Positions 49,501 to 58,296 of a stretch of 64,000 nt of DNA are shown piece after piece. The position numbers and the translations under genes were made by a program. How positions within the stretch are numbered: the stretch's first letter is position 1; every line of letters starts with the position of its first letter. The stretch is from the NCBI GenBank assembly GCA_030248065.1, contig JASAMV010001389.1:1-64000 (forward strand), in the 5' to 3' direction. This DNA comes from Rhynchonema sp. JSB1_4 (lineage: Eukaryota; Nematoda; Chromadorea; Monhysterida; Xyalidae). The notes under the pieces are model-generated. The model was not told where the DNA came from and did not search any database. It was given only the letters and a program-made list of their open reading frames with translations.

Positions 49501-52500
49501 AGCAGACGTACCCGAGTGGGGACCCCCCTCCCCCGCTAGGAACTACACTGCCCCCGGGTTCTATTTCCGACAATACGGTATTTTGCCTTGAAATCAGAGG
49601 TCGCAATCGGGCCGGGTTTGGCCGGCCCGGCCCGAGCCCCCAAATCTCCGGCCCGGCCCGACCCGTACCCCCAAATCTCCGGCCCGGCCCGGCCCAAACC
49701 CCCAAATCTCCGGCCCGGCCCGGCCCGAATTTTTGGCTCAGATTTTAACCCAATTTTTGTCATAGTTTTTGAGATTTTTTTGAACCTATTTTTTTGGTTG
49801 AAAACAACGGTGTTGCAGGGGGGTGGGGGCTGGGGGGTCCCCCCTAGGTACAGTAGGTAGGTAGGTTGACGCTCCATCTTGGTACATAACAGTAGGTAGG
49901 TCGCCGCCCGGCGGCTGGTACAGTAAGTTGCGATCTTTGGCTCAAAATGGCATAAAATCGGCATTTTTCACTCAAAATAGGCGAAAAATCGCGCGCTACG
50001 CCCGAAATGAGCGTTGTAGAGCACATTTTCATCAATATTTAGACCTAAAAATTTTTATCCGCCCCCACCCCCTAGCTCGGCCGGTACAGTAGGAGGTAGG
50101 TTGCCTTTGCCACCCCACATTTTTGGTGGTACAGTAGGTTGCCGCCCCGCCTGGGTAGCAACACCACTGGACAATACTGATCACTCACTTGTCGAATCCG
50201 TCAGAAATTTTAGTATTTTTGACAAAAAAATCCGTACTTTTTCAGTAAAATAAGTCACTTCAGAAGCTTCGGGCCGGGGTGCCCGGCGCATTTTGGGAAA
50301 AGCTAGTCCCGTTTCAAAATCGACTTCCCCTTTTCTCAGGCTTAGGCTTGGGCTTAGGCTTAGGCTTACTATTAGGCTTAGGCTTAGGCTTAGGCCAAAC
50401 CTTGAGCCAACCCGTGCCTTCTATCGCGAAATCGAAACTTCGCGTTTTCTCTCTGTCAAGGCAACGGGACTAGCTTTTCCCAACATGCGTGCCCGGCCCG
50501 GCCCGGCCCGACCCTCCAAATCTCCGGCCCGGCCCGGCCCGAGCCAAAAGCCCAAAATCGCGGCCCGGCCCGGCCCGGCCCGAGCTCGGGCCGGCCCGAT
50601 TGCGACCTCTGCTTGAAATCTTGGAAAATTTTCAATGGCTTTTACGCGGATTATAGTTGCAATTTTTCCGGAAAAATATATTTACTGAAAAATACCGTTT
50701 TTCATAGATGAATTTTGCAAAGGTCGCAATCGGGCCGGGATCGCAAAAATTATGACAAAAATTGGGTCATCGGGCCGGGCCGGAGATTTGGGGGCTCGGG
50801 CCGGGCCGGCCAAACCAAACCCGGCCCGATTGCGACCTCTGCTTCACCCCCAGGCAGTGTAGTTCCTGGGGGGGAGGGGGGTCCCCCCCCTAAGGTACAG
50901 TGTTGGAGGTGGGGGGGGTTTGGGGGGGGGGGGTAGCCCCCCCCCCAGTACAGTAGGTATCCCCCCTCGCCTGGTACAGTAGGTATCCCCCCCGAGGTTT
51001 GGCATGGTACAGTAGGTATCCCCCCCCGATTTTCACCCCGGTACAGTAGGTATCCCCCCCCGATTTTGCCCAAAAAGTGCCAATTTTTGACCAAAATGGC
51101 CAAAATTAGTGTAAAATCAGTGGTTTTTGCCTCAAATTACCCAAAATTCGCGCGCTACGCGCGCAAATACTACGTTTTCACACGATTCCACACATAATAA
51201 ACACATTAAAAATTTTCACCCCAAAACCTAACCCCCCCCCCCAACCCCCCCCCCCCCCAAACCCCACCCTAGGTACATAACCCCCCCAGGCCATCGGCGC
51301 TGGTACAGTAGGTATCCCCCCCTCTCCGAGCGCGGTACAGTAGGTATCCCCCCCTCCAGAGTACCTCCAACACTGCTAAGGTACACTAACCGCCGCGACC
51401 AAGGTACACTAGTACACTAACCGCCGCGCCAGGTACACTAACCGCCTCAATTTTTGCCTAAAATAGGCAAATTTAGGCCTAAAATGGGCATTTTTAGGCC
51501 TAAAATGGGTGATTTTTAGGTCGATGTTGTCAAAAGTCGCCAAAATACCTTTTTTATGAAGAATTTTTTTCCAAAAAGGGCCAAAAATCGGTCAAATTTT
51601 CTACCTCAAAAAGTGACTTTTTCCTGAATTTGGGTCTTCCCCCCCCCTTCCCCCCCAGGTAGGTACACTAACCGCCGCACGGAAAAAAGGGGTAGGTACA
51701 CTAACCGCCGCGCCGGACCAGGAACTACACTGCCCCCAGGTCATCTTCCGTATGGCGAGGGGGAGACACTGCACCTTTACCTCCACCGCCCCCCCTTTCC
51801 CCAGCCACAGCCAGTGCCAGTGTAGTACTTGGTCAGGGTGTTGACGATAGATAGATTGGGACCCGAAATGTGTTGACGATAGATAGATGACCAAAGTCCG
51901 AAATCTGGGGGGGGGGTCGACCCAAACTTGTTGACGATAGATAGATGGTGGGGGGGGGGTCGCCAAAAATCAAGGTATAGTATAGTGTACTAAGCATGTA
52001 ATAATGTGTAAATATTAATGAAAATGTGTATAGATGTACTAAATCCGCGCGTAGCGCGCGATTTTTTGCCTATTTGGGACAAAAAATACCGATTTTGAGC
52101 CATTTTGAGGCAAAAATGCCCATTTTGGGGTCGAAATGTGTTGACGATAGATAGATTGTTCCCAGAATTTGTTGACGATAGATAGATTTGCCCATAAGTG
52201 TTGACGATAGATAGATGAAATCAAAAAGTGTTGACGATAGATAGATGAATTTGGGGGGGGCCCCCCCACCCCCCCCCCCCCCAAGTACTACCCTGGCCAC
52301 AGCCAGTGTGGTGGCAGGCCAATCGACCCAAGATACCCTAGGGGGGGGAAGGTTTCGGACTTACTCGAGATACCCCCCAGAGGCTAACCAAGATACCCCT
52401 ATGGTCCGTCAAAAGGCGAAAAAAGGCCGTTTTTTGCATGCAATTTTACTGCAAAATTGGCTTAAAAATGGGTATTTTTTGACATTTTTGCCGAAAATTG

Positions 52501-52918
52501 GCCTAAAATGAACATTTTTGGGTGTTTGCGCGCGGAGCGCGCGATTTTTGGGGGTCCCGAGGTCGAAAAACACCTATTTTTGCCTTTGAAAACCATAAAT
52601 CTGCTTACTCGAGATACCCTTTGGGGTCGGCTCGAGATAGATACCCTTCCCCCCCCCCATCCCCCCCCTAAGGGTTGACTCGAGATAGATACCCCTTAGG
52701 GGGGGGGGGGAATCCCCCCCCATCCCCCCCCAGCCACTACAGTGGCCACAGCACTGCCTCTGGAGGACCAGGCCTGGGCACAAGGTGGGACCAAGACCAA
52801 ACCAACCAACCATGTTGAGCAACTGCCGCCTCTGTTTGTGCAGCTCCCGGTCAATTTTTCGACTTCGAACAGCGTCCGGATCGGCGCTACAACACTCGAA
52901 CACTTCGTCGAGCCCCAT
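43345..52918 (-). CDS. GNA12/13-like: Heterotrimeric G protein alpha subunit, G12/13 class, alternative last exons
   Basis: Membrane-attached GTPase relaying signals from seven-helix receptors, classically to RhoGEFs. Exons (minus): 52918-52811, 46937-46809, 46523-46423, 45769-45637, 45319-45174, 44982-44877, 44535-44406, then 44319-44081 or 43583-43345. Either form is 1092 nt = 363 aa plus stop. Motifs: Cys9-Cys10 near the start (likely palmitoylation), P-loop [21 protein letters not shown] with switch I Arg and Thr, [12 protein letters not shown] with catalytic Gln, NKSD, and [16 protein letters not shown] and the LDQLML tail point to the G12/13 class. The intron after 46423 starts GC rather than GT. 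Intron 1 (5.9 kb) is packed with nested elements. The two last exons start in the same phase and have identical length. Confidence 0.94.
44081..44319 (-). CDS. G-alpha alternative terminal exon A (proximal, divergent tail)
   Basis: 79 codons beginning (E)[16 protein letters not shown] and ending [10 protein letters not shown] then TAG. About 70% identical to exon B by eye, with identical [14 protein letters not shown]. The last dozen residues, which form the receptor-contacting helix in G-alpha proteins, are unrelated. Acceptor TTTGTAG. Use requires its own 3' end between 43583 and 44081. Confidence 0.88.
45404..45630. mobile_element. Foldback element beside a G-alpha 5' splice site
   Basis: Arms AGTATAGTCCAACAACAGC and GCTGTTGTTGGACTATAGT; inner GTTGCCTGATCCGCCAAGC shares the core of the 1666 and 6794 elements. 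On the coding strand it begins 6 bp inside the intron after exon 45769-45637. Confidence 0.8.
45935..46225. mobile_element. hAT-like word element (CAGTGGTGTCGTTG ends)
   Basis: Inverted ends CAGTGGTGTCGTTG / CAACGACACCACTG. The interior repeats GGATACC, GGATGCC, GGATATC and GGATAC words. No target duplication is evident. In a G-alpha intron. Confidence 0.65.
46968..47115. repeat. Foldback (TATAGTAAATTTC family), mainly one arm
   Basis: AGCAAATTTCTAAATTCGTTGCC, AAACTCCCGTTCGCAGTCGA and CAAGCCACGCAGCTGA match the left arm of 24390-24668; the right arm survives only as CAGCTGCGTGGTTTG. Inserted about 30 bp upstream of the P-loop exon. Confidence 0.6.
47961..48340. mobile_element. hAT-like word element E2 (duplication GGGAACAG)
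   Basis: Ends CAGTGATGTAGTTGG / CCAACCACATCACTG, 8-bp duplication GGGAACAG. The word GCAAGAAAGCTAGCTAGC occurs twice near the left and twice near the right end in the same orientation. Confidence 0.92.
48598..49433. mobile_element. hAT-like word element E3 (duplication CCGGAGGG)
   Basis: Left end CAGTGTAGTGGCAGG; the right end CAGCCACTA + CACTG is split by the 49023-49426 insert and becomes perfect when that is removed. 8-bp duplication CCGGAGGG. The word GGTTGCAAGGTACC is repeated three times left and three times right in direct orientation. The core contains GCGCGCGGAGCGCGCG. Confidence 0.93.
49023..49426. mobile_element. TA-flanked element nested in E3
   Basis: Ends CCGTATTCCCTAAAATAGA / TATTTTAGGTTTTACGG flanked by TA on both sides. 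The interior repeats AAATACAGCCCCCC and AATAGAGCCCCCC. Same family as 47461-49578. Confidence 0.85.
49595..50611. mobile_element. hAT-like word element E4 (duplication CTTGAAAT), GGCCCGGCCC words
   Basis: Ends CAGAGGTCGCAATCGGGCC / GGCCCGATTGCGACCTCTG, 8-bp duplication CTTGAAAT. CCGGCCCGGCCCG words at both ends. Contains a GGTACAGTAGGTAGG word element with a GCAACACCACTG right end (about 49808-50169) and the TTAGGC element at 50293. Confidence 0.9.
50293..50483. mobile_element. Element with TTAGGC tandem repeats
   Basis: Inverted ends TTGGGAAAAGCTAGTCCCGTT / AACGGGACTAGCTTTTCCCAA; about nine TTAGGC units (one TTGGGC) at 50338-50395. TTAGGC is the nematode telomere repeat, but here it behaves as the internal word of an element nested in E4. 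Confidence 0.7.
50720..50841. mobile_element. Short relative of E4 (CAGAGGTCGCAATC family)
   Basis: AAAGGTCGCAATCGGGCCGG on the left and CCCGATTGCGACCTCTG on the right with CGGGCCGGG words between. The left terminus is degraded and no target duplication was found. Confidence 0.65.
50855..51732. mobile_element. hAT-like word element E5 (duplication CCCCCAGG)
   Basis: Ends CAGTGTAGTTCCTGG / CCAGGAACTACACTG, perfect duplication CCCCCAGG. Its word is GGTACACTAACCGCC; one copy was split by E6. Net length about 392 bp. Confidence 0.93.
50898..51375. mobile_element. hAT-like word element E6 nested in E5 (duplication CTAAGGTA)
   Basis: Ends CAGTGTTGGAGGT / ACCTCCAACACTG, perfect duplication CTAAGGTA. 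Word GGTACAGTAGGTATCCCCC about four times left and twice right, same orientation. The core contains CGCGCGCTACGCGCGC. Confidence 0.93.
51812..52295. mobile_element. hAT-like word element E7 (duplication GCCACAGC)
   Basis: Left end CAGTGCCAGTGTAGTACTTGG, right end CCAAGTACTACCCTG, flanked by GCCACAGC. The word GTTGACGATAGATAGAT occurs three times left and four times right, all in one orientation. The core contains GCGCGTAGCGCGCG. Confidence 0.9.
52304..52744. mobile_element. hAT-like word element E8 (duplication GCCACAGC)
   Basis: Left end CAGTGTGGTGGCAGG, right end CAGCCACTACAGTG, flanked by GCCACAGC, the same octamer used by E7 immediately to its left. Word CTCGAGATACC or CCAAGATACC three times left and three times right. 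The core, including GCGCGCGGAGCGCGCG, closely matches E3. Confidence 0.92.
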
Positions 52919-54400
52919 GGTCATCCTTAATATAATTTTCAATCTTTTTTGAAGAAACTAAAACGAAAACCAACAATAGAAAACGTTTCTTCTTGTTGAA
53001 ATGAAAATCGACAAACATCAAACGATAAGAAAGAGAAAAATATTATGTGGAGGAGCACTCGTTATCGATTATTGAAGGGAGTGGTTGGGATCAGCGGCGT
53101 TACCGGATCAGCGATGTAAAAAACGTTTGTTTTTCAAATTTTTCTTGTTTTGGAAAATTTTTCCTACTTTAAGTTATAGAATTCCTTAAATATGTACCAA
53201 AACGTGCCTTTTTGACATTAGAAACGCACAAGTGACTAATCATTGTGCGTCTAGGTCTAAAGTACCGCGATCAGTTAGAAACCAACGCATTGCAAAAGAT
53301 GCACGACACACGAGCCTTGAGCTCATGCATAACTTTCACAGCCAAAATGAATTGTATTTTCAATTTTCAGACAGTTGGATTCACAGACCGGGCAGAAACT
53401 GCAATGACACGTAAAAATCAAAGTATAGTGCCACGTTTGTGCGATACATTTGAACTATACCCAATCAAAACATAAGAACACATCGGTGTGTATATGTATT
53501 TGTACTTACAGTCAGAATAATCTACATGAGACCGTGGTAGCATAGAAGGGGACATTCAAAAATATGTAATTGCAGCCCCTAAATACTGAACAGAAGCATC
53601 ATTGGTATGAGCAATATAAATGCGTAAAAAATAGACTGCGATATCAACCAAGTGAAGAGGTGTGTGAGATGAGGTGATAACAACCGTTTCCAGGGTTTCA
53701 AATTTGGTCTGAAACAGAGACAAACAGTGTGGGCAAGAGCATTGCTAAAACAACAAGAATCTGATTCAGAAAAACACGGTGGCCTTTCGATCAATAAGGA
53801 GTGGTTTGGTGGATTCCACACTTTCCGAGCTGGTTGTGATTTTGTCCGCTAGTTTGGTGATGCGGTTTTGGTTGTTTGTATTTTCGACGGTCGTGGGGTG
53901 CTGAAGGCGCTCTGTGCTGACTGCCTTTGACCGGATTAATGACGGAATGACACTGTCTAATCTGAACGAACTCCGTGTGACGCTGCTGGTCGATGCGTCG
54001 AATTACGCCGAACGGTTGCTCGAAACGAAATGTAAGCAACGCACACTTTTGTTGCCGATTTTCTATCCTTTTTGCTGCCGAATATCAGTGGGAGCAAGAG
54101 CACATCGCTGTTTTTTCTGCTCCTCTCTGCAGATTTGCCCAACGGATCCATAAACGATTTGACTACTTGCGTACCCCAGGGCCCCCTCTCGGCACGCCCA
54201 TGCCTGACGACTGTACAGCCGAGTGATCGATGCGTGAATGGTATGGTGCTGCACCGCCGCAAATTCTTAAAAAGAGACTTTAGGCCGAATCCACATTCGC
54301 AACCGCATATTCTTCAAAGTTTTCTCTATCGCACAAAGATTATGGAATTTTAGCCGAACAACACGGGATCGATACGATACCAGTGAAAGTCGATGACGTC

Positions 54401-54626
54401 GGGTGACATTTTCGAAACGGTGTAAAGGTCAGTTGGGTGTAAAGGTCGGTGGAAAGCTCGTTCGACAGCTCAGTGTGATAAACCTCGGTGTAAACTTGAA
54501 ACATTCCACGTTAATAACAGGCAATGTTTCACGTTTACACTGAGGTACGCCGACCGAGCTTTCGACCGAACTTTACACCGACCTTTACGCCCAACTGACC
54601 TTTACACCGTTTCGAAAATTCCACCC
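54401..54626. mobile_element. Foldback element, GAAACGGTGTAAAGGTC family (GTC duplication)
   Basis: Ends GGGTGACATTTTCGAAACGG and CGTTTCGAAAATTCCACCC; 3-bp duplication GTC. GAAACATT and AATGTTTC lie at the apex. Inserted in the DUSP-like piece, 3 bp from the hAT-like element's target. Confidence 0.9.
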
Positions 54627-54637
54627 GTCGACTGTAC

Positions 54638-55606
54638 CAGTGGTTAATAAAAAAAATTTTTTATTCAAACCCCATTTTTTTAAAAAAATTTTTTTTAATT
54701 TAAGAAAAAATTTTTTTATTCCAGCCAAAAACTGCCAGAAACGAAAAAAAATAAGCGCTAAAGCAAAAAATAGTGGCATTTTTCTTCCATAACGTGTGGT
54801 AAGTGCATATAAAGCACTCACGACACGAAAACAATACTAAACAATGGTCAATGAGTACCAACAGTAGTCAGGTACACACCCGTACACTTCCCCCACGTGG
54901 TGTGGGTGCCGGTAAATTTGGGTGAAACTATTGCCTCTTGGTATTGGTCGCACAATGACTTTATAAGAATTGGTCAACTTTTTTTCCTGAATCGTAAAGA
55001 GGGACAGTGACGGGGCAATGACGTTGCGTTGCGTGATCGCACACAAAACACGTAGTAAAGAGAATGTTTCAGACCTGCGGCAACGTGGTTGATCTGCTAG
55101 GTTATTTTCAACTGAAAATGTTTTGTGAGAATCACAAATAGCACAGTAGTTAAGAGTGACTGAACGTGAAAATCAGGATTGATTTTGATGAATTCTTATA
55201 TAGCCATTGTGCTACCAATACACGACCAATGCAAATATGTGACAAACAGTGTAAATATAGAGTGAATATCACACCGAATCACTGCTTTCGGGTCTGTTGC
55301 ATGGATAAATGCATGCCCACCCAGTCACATGTACATGTGTAATCATATGAGAGGCCATGTGAGTGTGTGCACTATGTCTAGATGCCACAAAACAACGATT
55401 ATGGCACCCAATACACCCATGGTAGGGTCAGGTGATATCAACAGTAGCAATTTTTATGCAAAAAATAGCACTTTCAGAGCAAAAAAATAGAGAAATTTTC
55501 GAATTTTGAAATAATAAAAAAAATTTTTTTTAACTTTTGGAACGAATTTTTTTTAAAAAAAAAAAAAAATTTTTTAATAAAAAAATTTTTTTTTTAAAAA
55601 ACACTG
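54638..55606. mobile_element. hAT-like element in DUSP-like exon (duplication GACTGTAC)
   Basis: Begins CAGTGGTTAATAAAAAAAA, ends TTAAAAAACACTG; perfect 8-bp duplication GACTGTAC at 54630-54637 and 55607-55614. AT-rich, no coding capacity; contains the TA-flanked MITE 54944-55218. Confidence 0.88.
54944..55218. mobile_element. TA-flanked MITE (TTGGTCGCACAAT ends), copy 2
   Basis: Same 275-bp length and nearly the same sequence as 21214-21488, TA on both sides, right end ATTGTGCTACCAA. Nested in the hAT-like element. Confidence 0.87.
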
Positions 55607-55745
55607 GACTGTACCCCAAATACATCAATTTCGACATCGTGGCCGACCGTGTGGAACACGAGCGAATCAAGGGCGGCAAAACAATGGTCTTCTGTGTGAT
55701 GGGAATATCGAGGTTATATGCTAGTATTTATGGAATACCGTCTTT

Positions 55746-55957
55746 GGGTGGAATTTTCGAAACGGTGTAAAAGTCAGTTGGGCGTAAAGGTCGGTGTAAA
55801 GTTCGGCCGAAAGCTCGGTGTAAACGTGAAACATTGCCTGTTATTAACGTGGAATGTTTCAAGTTTACACCGAGGTCTATCACACTGAGCTGTCGACCGA
55901 GCTTTCCACCGACCTTTACACCCAACTGACCTTTACACCGTTTCGAAAATATCACCC
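55746..55957. mobile_element. Foldback element, GAAACGGTGTAAAGGTC family (TTT duplication)
   Basis: Ends GGGTGGAATTTTCGAAACGG / CGTTTCGAAAATATCACCC, TTT on both sides; GTGAAACATTGCC and GGAATGTTTCAAG in the middle. Confidence 0.9.
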
Positions 55958-58296
55958 TTTATTATTTGTCGATTTCGTTTTCCACCAGTGTTTGAAGTGA
56001 ATGCACCAATAATGGTGAAATGAAAACCAAAGAAATATTTTTGGAATATTTTAGGTATTATTTCATGTTTTTTTTAATTTTAATTTCCCTTATTTAATAT
56101 TTTCCTCATGAAATACAGCGAATGTCTGAATCCTGTGAGACGCTTTGCTGGAGATCAGGATTTTTCTGTGGCTTTTCTAATTTTTAAAAACCGAAAAAGT
56201 GGCGAGCTTTTTTTGTTAAATTTTTTTTAATTTTTACTTTTTTAAACCCAAACCCTGATTCTTGCAAGACGAAACTTTGTGGTGTGTACTTTTCGGTCAA
56301 AAAATCATTGAAAATGTTGCTATAACGCCCTGTTTATTACGTTTCTCATGTTTCAGCGGCGAGCTGTTCATATCACAACAAGAATCATTTAAAACGCACT
56401 TAAAAAATTACGAAAAAACTGTTCATAATTAATAATAATGGCCAGTAAAATTTCGGATAACTCAATAATTACTTGCGAAACAACAACAAAAAAGTGAACC
56501 GTTTTGTCAGAGAAAACATAAATTAAGAATTACAGAACAGCAGCGTGAATGTGCCTTAATTTCGAAAACCAGACATAATAATGGCATGGTTGCTGGCTTA
56601 TGTTAGTGTTATATCAAGAAAACCAAACTTAGCAACAACGAAAACAATGCTCTGCAGCAGAACAATTACCATAACGCGGTTTACACAGATAACGGATACA
56701 TTACCAACCCCAGTTGCAAAACCTTAGCTCAACAGTTATGAGATACGGGAGATTTCCGATGAACATTCTGGCGCCTATTTCCCGCTTGAATCAGAAACAC
56801 AACTATGTACTTCAGATAAGCTCTTCTCCGTTAACTCAGCAGAGGTGCAAAAGCATGGCAAATCGAGCATTTTTTCTGCAGCGCAGGTGTTGAGCTATCG
56901 GAACTCCCCGAAAGCTGATGGATTATTTGGCTCCAAAGTTCTCAGTTCTTCAAGCTATCAAAAATAAACAGCGAACAAGAAGTAACAAAACGCAACATAC
57001 ATAATTCATACGAAATCGGAGTATGGGAGACGTTTGATAATAATACTACCAATGGGAGAAACAAACTTCAACAAAACCGTTAACCCTATCATTTCATTAT
57101 AAGAAAACCACGACGTTTTCCCCACCTGTAATTATCATGGTCACATTAGAGTGTTTCCCATAGAGCTCACGCAGTGTCCTATCAGAAGAATGACGCGAGC
57201 TTTTGAACAAACACAAAAAAACAAGAAGTTTATGTCAAAGAATATGGAAAGCACAACTCGTTGCCACTGTGTGAATGAAATATTGAATGGTGATTGACGG
57301 AGGCAATCAAAAATAGAATACTATCAGCGCATCTTTCCTTCAAACAACAAACAAACAAAGATTTAATCCGATAAGGATAATCGACCAAAACGAGCATTCA
57401 AAACATTAGCGTAATAGTTCAACAATTTTTGATATAATAATAGCAAATATTATGTGGAAACAAATGTAAAAACAATAGCAACAGAACCATGATAAATGTC
57501 ATCACAATTTTAAACATGATCGAAGCTTATGTTAAGGTACTGTTTGTCACAAGTTTGCAGAAGAAGCATAATAATTGTGCCGTTTGTGCCTGTTGAGTCA
57601 CAGAACCGGGATCAAGGTGAACGGTAACGCCAAATAGCTGGATATTGGGTTCAATACCATTAACAGATACTGCGAAAGTTCACAAACAAAAGCCACACCC
57701 AAAAGGCAACGACAACGACTGCGCAATGCTCGGAGGCAGAGACGGAGTTGAGTCAAAAATAAATGCCAGCAATCGGCAAAACCATTGTGGGTATCATCAC
57801 TACTACGGACAGGACACAGTAGAATGTCGGTGTCGGCACCCAGAAAAGTATAGGTATCCGGGCGTCGTTTTTTAGACCCGCCACCCGACATTTCCAGTTC
57901 TAAGCATCAATTTTGCCCAGAGAAAAAATTTTCCCAAAATATTTCTTTGACCCGAATACCATAAAGCACAGGAAACATTGATTTGGTGCCGATTTTGGCC
58001 AAAGACAAAGAAGCTGAGCCGAAAATTTGCACTAATAAGGCAAGTGAGCAAAATATTGCTTGTTTTTGGTCGAAAATACGTCTGCCGGCTGCCCGTTTTC
58101 GTATTCTAACGTTGGGTGTGTGGGCATACCCCCGATCCCGATCCCAAATAAAGATGTGCAGCTGGCTGATACGAATAGTTTTCAATTTAGAGCAATGACA
58201 AGAATCGTAGTCGTTGCCAGCAGACCAAATCATTGTTTATCAAGTGCCTACCTACATTGCATGCAGATGTCGTGTCGAGTACGTCATGTACTTCAT
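55958..58296. other. Intergenic, no gene recognised
   Basis: AT-rich sequence. The stretch at 56190-56270 (ending AAACCCAAACCCTG) looks like one end of an AT-rich hAT-like element such as 24193-24929. The eRF3 3' UTR must lie at the right edge. No supported exons. Confidence 0.4.

Larger units (their letters stand above)
47899..49550. mobile_element. hAT-like word element E1 (8-bp duplication CCCCCGGG)
   Basis: Ends CAGTGTAGTTCCTGG / CTAGGAACTACACTG flanked by CCCCCGGG on both sides. Words GGGGGAACAG and CAGACGTACCC recur. After subtracting two nested elements and their duplications about 420 bp remain. Confidence 0.92.
47461..49578. mobile_element. TA-flanked element, outermost layer of the G-alpha intron nest
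   Basis: Ends CCATATTGTCCGAAATAGAA and TTCTATTTCCGACAATACGG, with TA at 47459-47460 and 49579-49580. The word AATAGAACCCCC / ATTAATTGACCCCC repeats inside. It contains the 47899-49550 element and is related to 49023-49426. Confidence 0.8.
53907..55712 (+). pseudogene. Dual-specificity phosphatase-like gene fragments, transposon-split
   Basis: Three exon-like pieces: 53907-54031 (FDRINDGMTLSNLNELRVTL, VDASNYAE), 54354-54400 (EQHGIDTIPVKVDDV) and 55607-55712 (FDIVADRVEHERIKGGKTM then VFCVMGISR). In order they resemble the DUSP catalytic domain, ending in the CX5R loop with Cys and Arg kept but Phe where His normally precedes the Cys. Pieces 2 and 3 are separated by a foldback (54401-54626) and a hAT-like element (54638-55606). 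Removing both with their duplications rejoins the DNA but leaves a frame mismatch, and no AG acceptor precedes piece 3. The remainder of the domain was not found downstream. Either a dead gene or one I have misread. Confidence 0.5.

Noticed and set aside
50338..50395. Interstitial telomere repeat marking a chromosome fusion
   Set aside because: The TTAGGC array is bounded by inverted ends of a small element nested in another transposon, so a fusion is not needed.
47691..52740. Assembly junk or simple low-complexity sequence in G-alpha intron 1
   Set aside because: Perfect 8-bp duplications, matching inverted ends and restored sites after removing inserts show a real ordered nest of elements.
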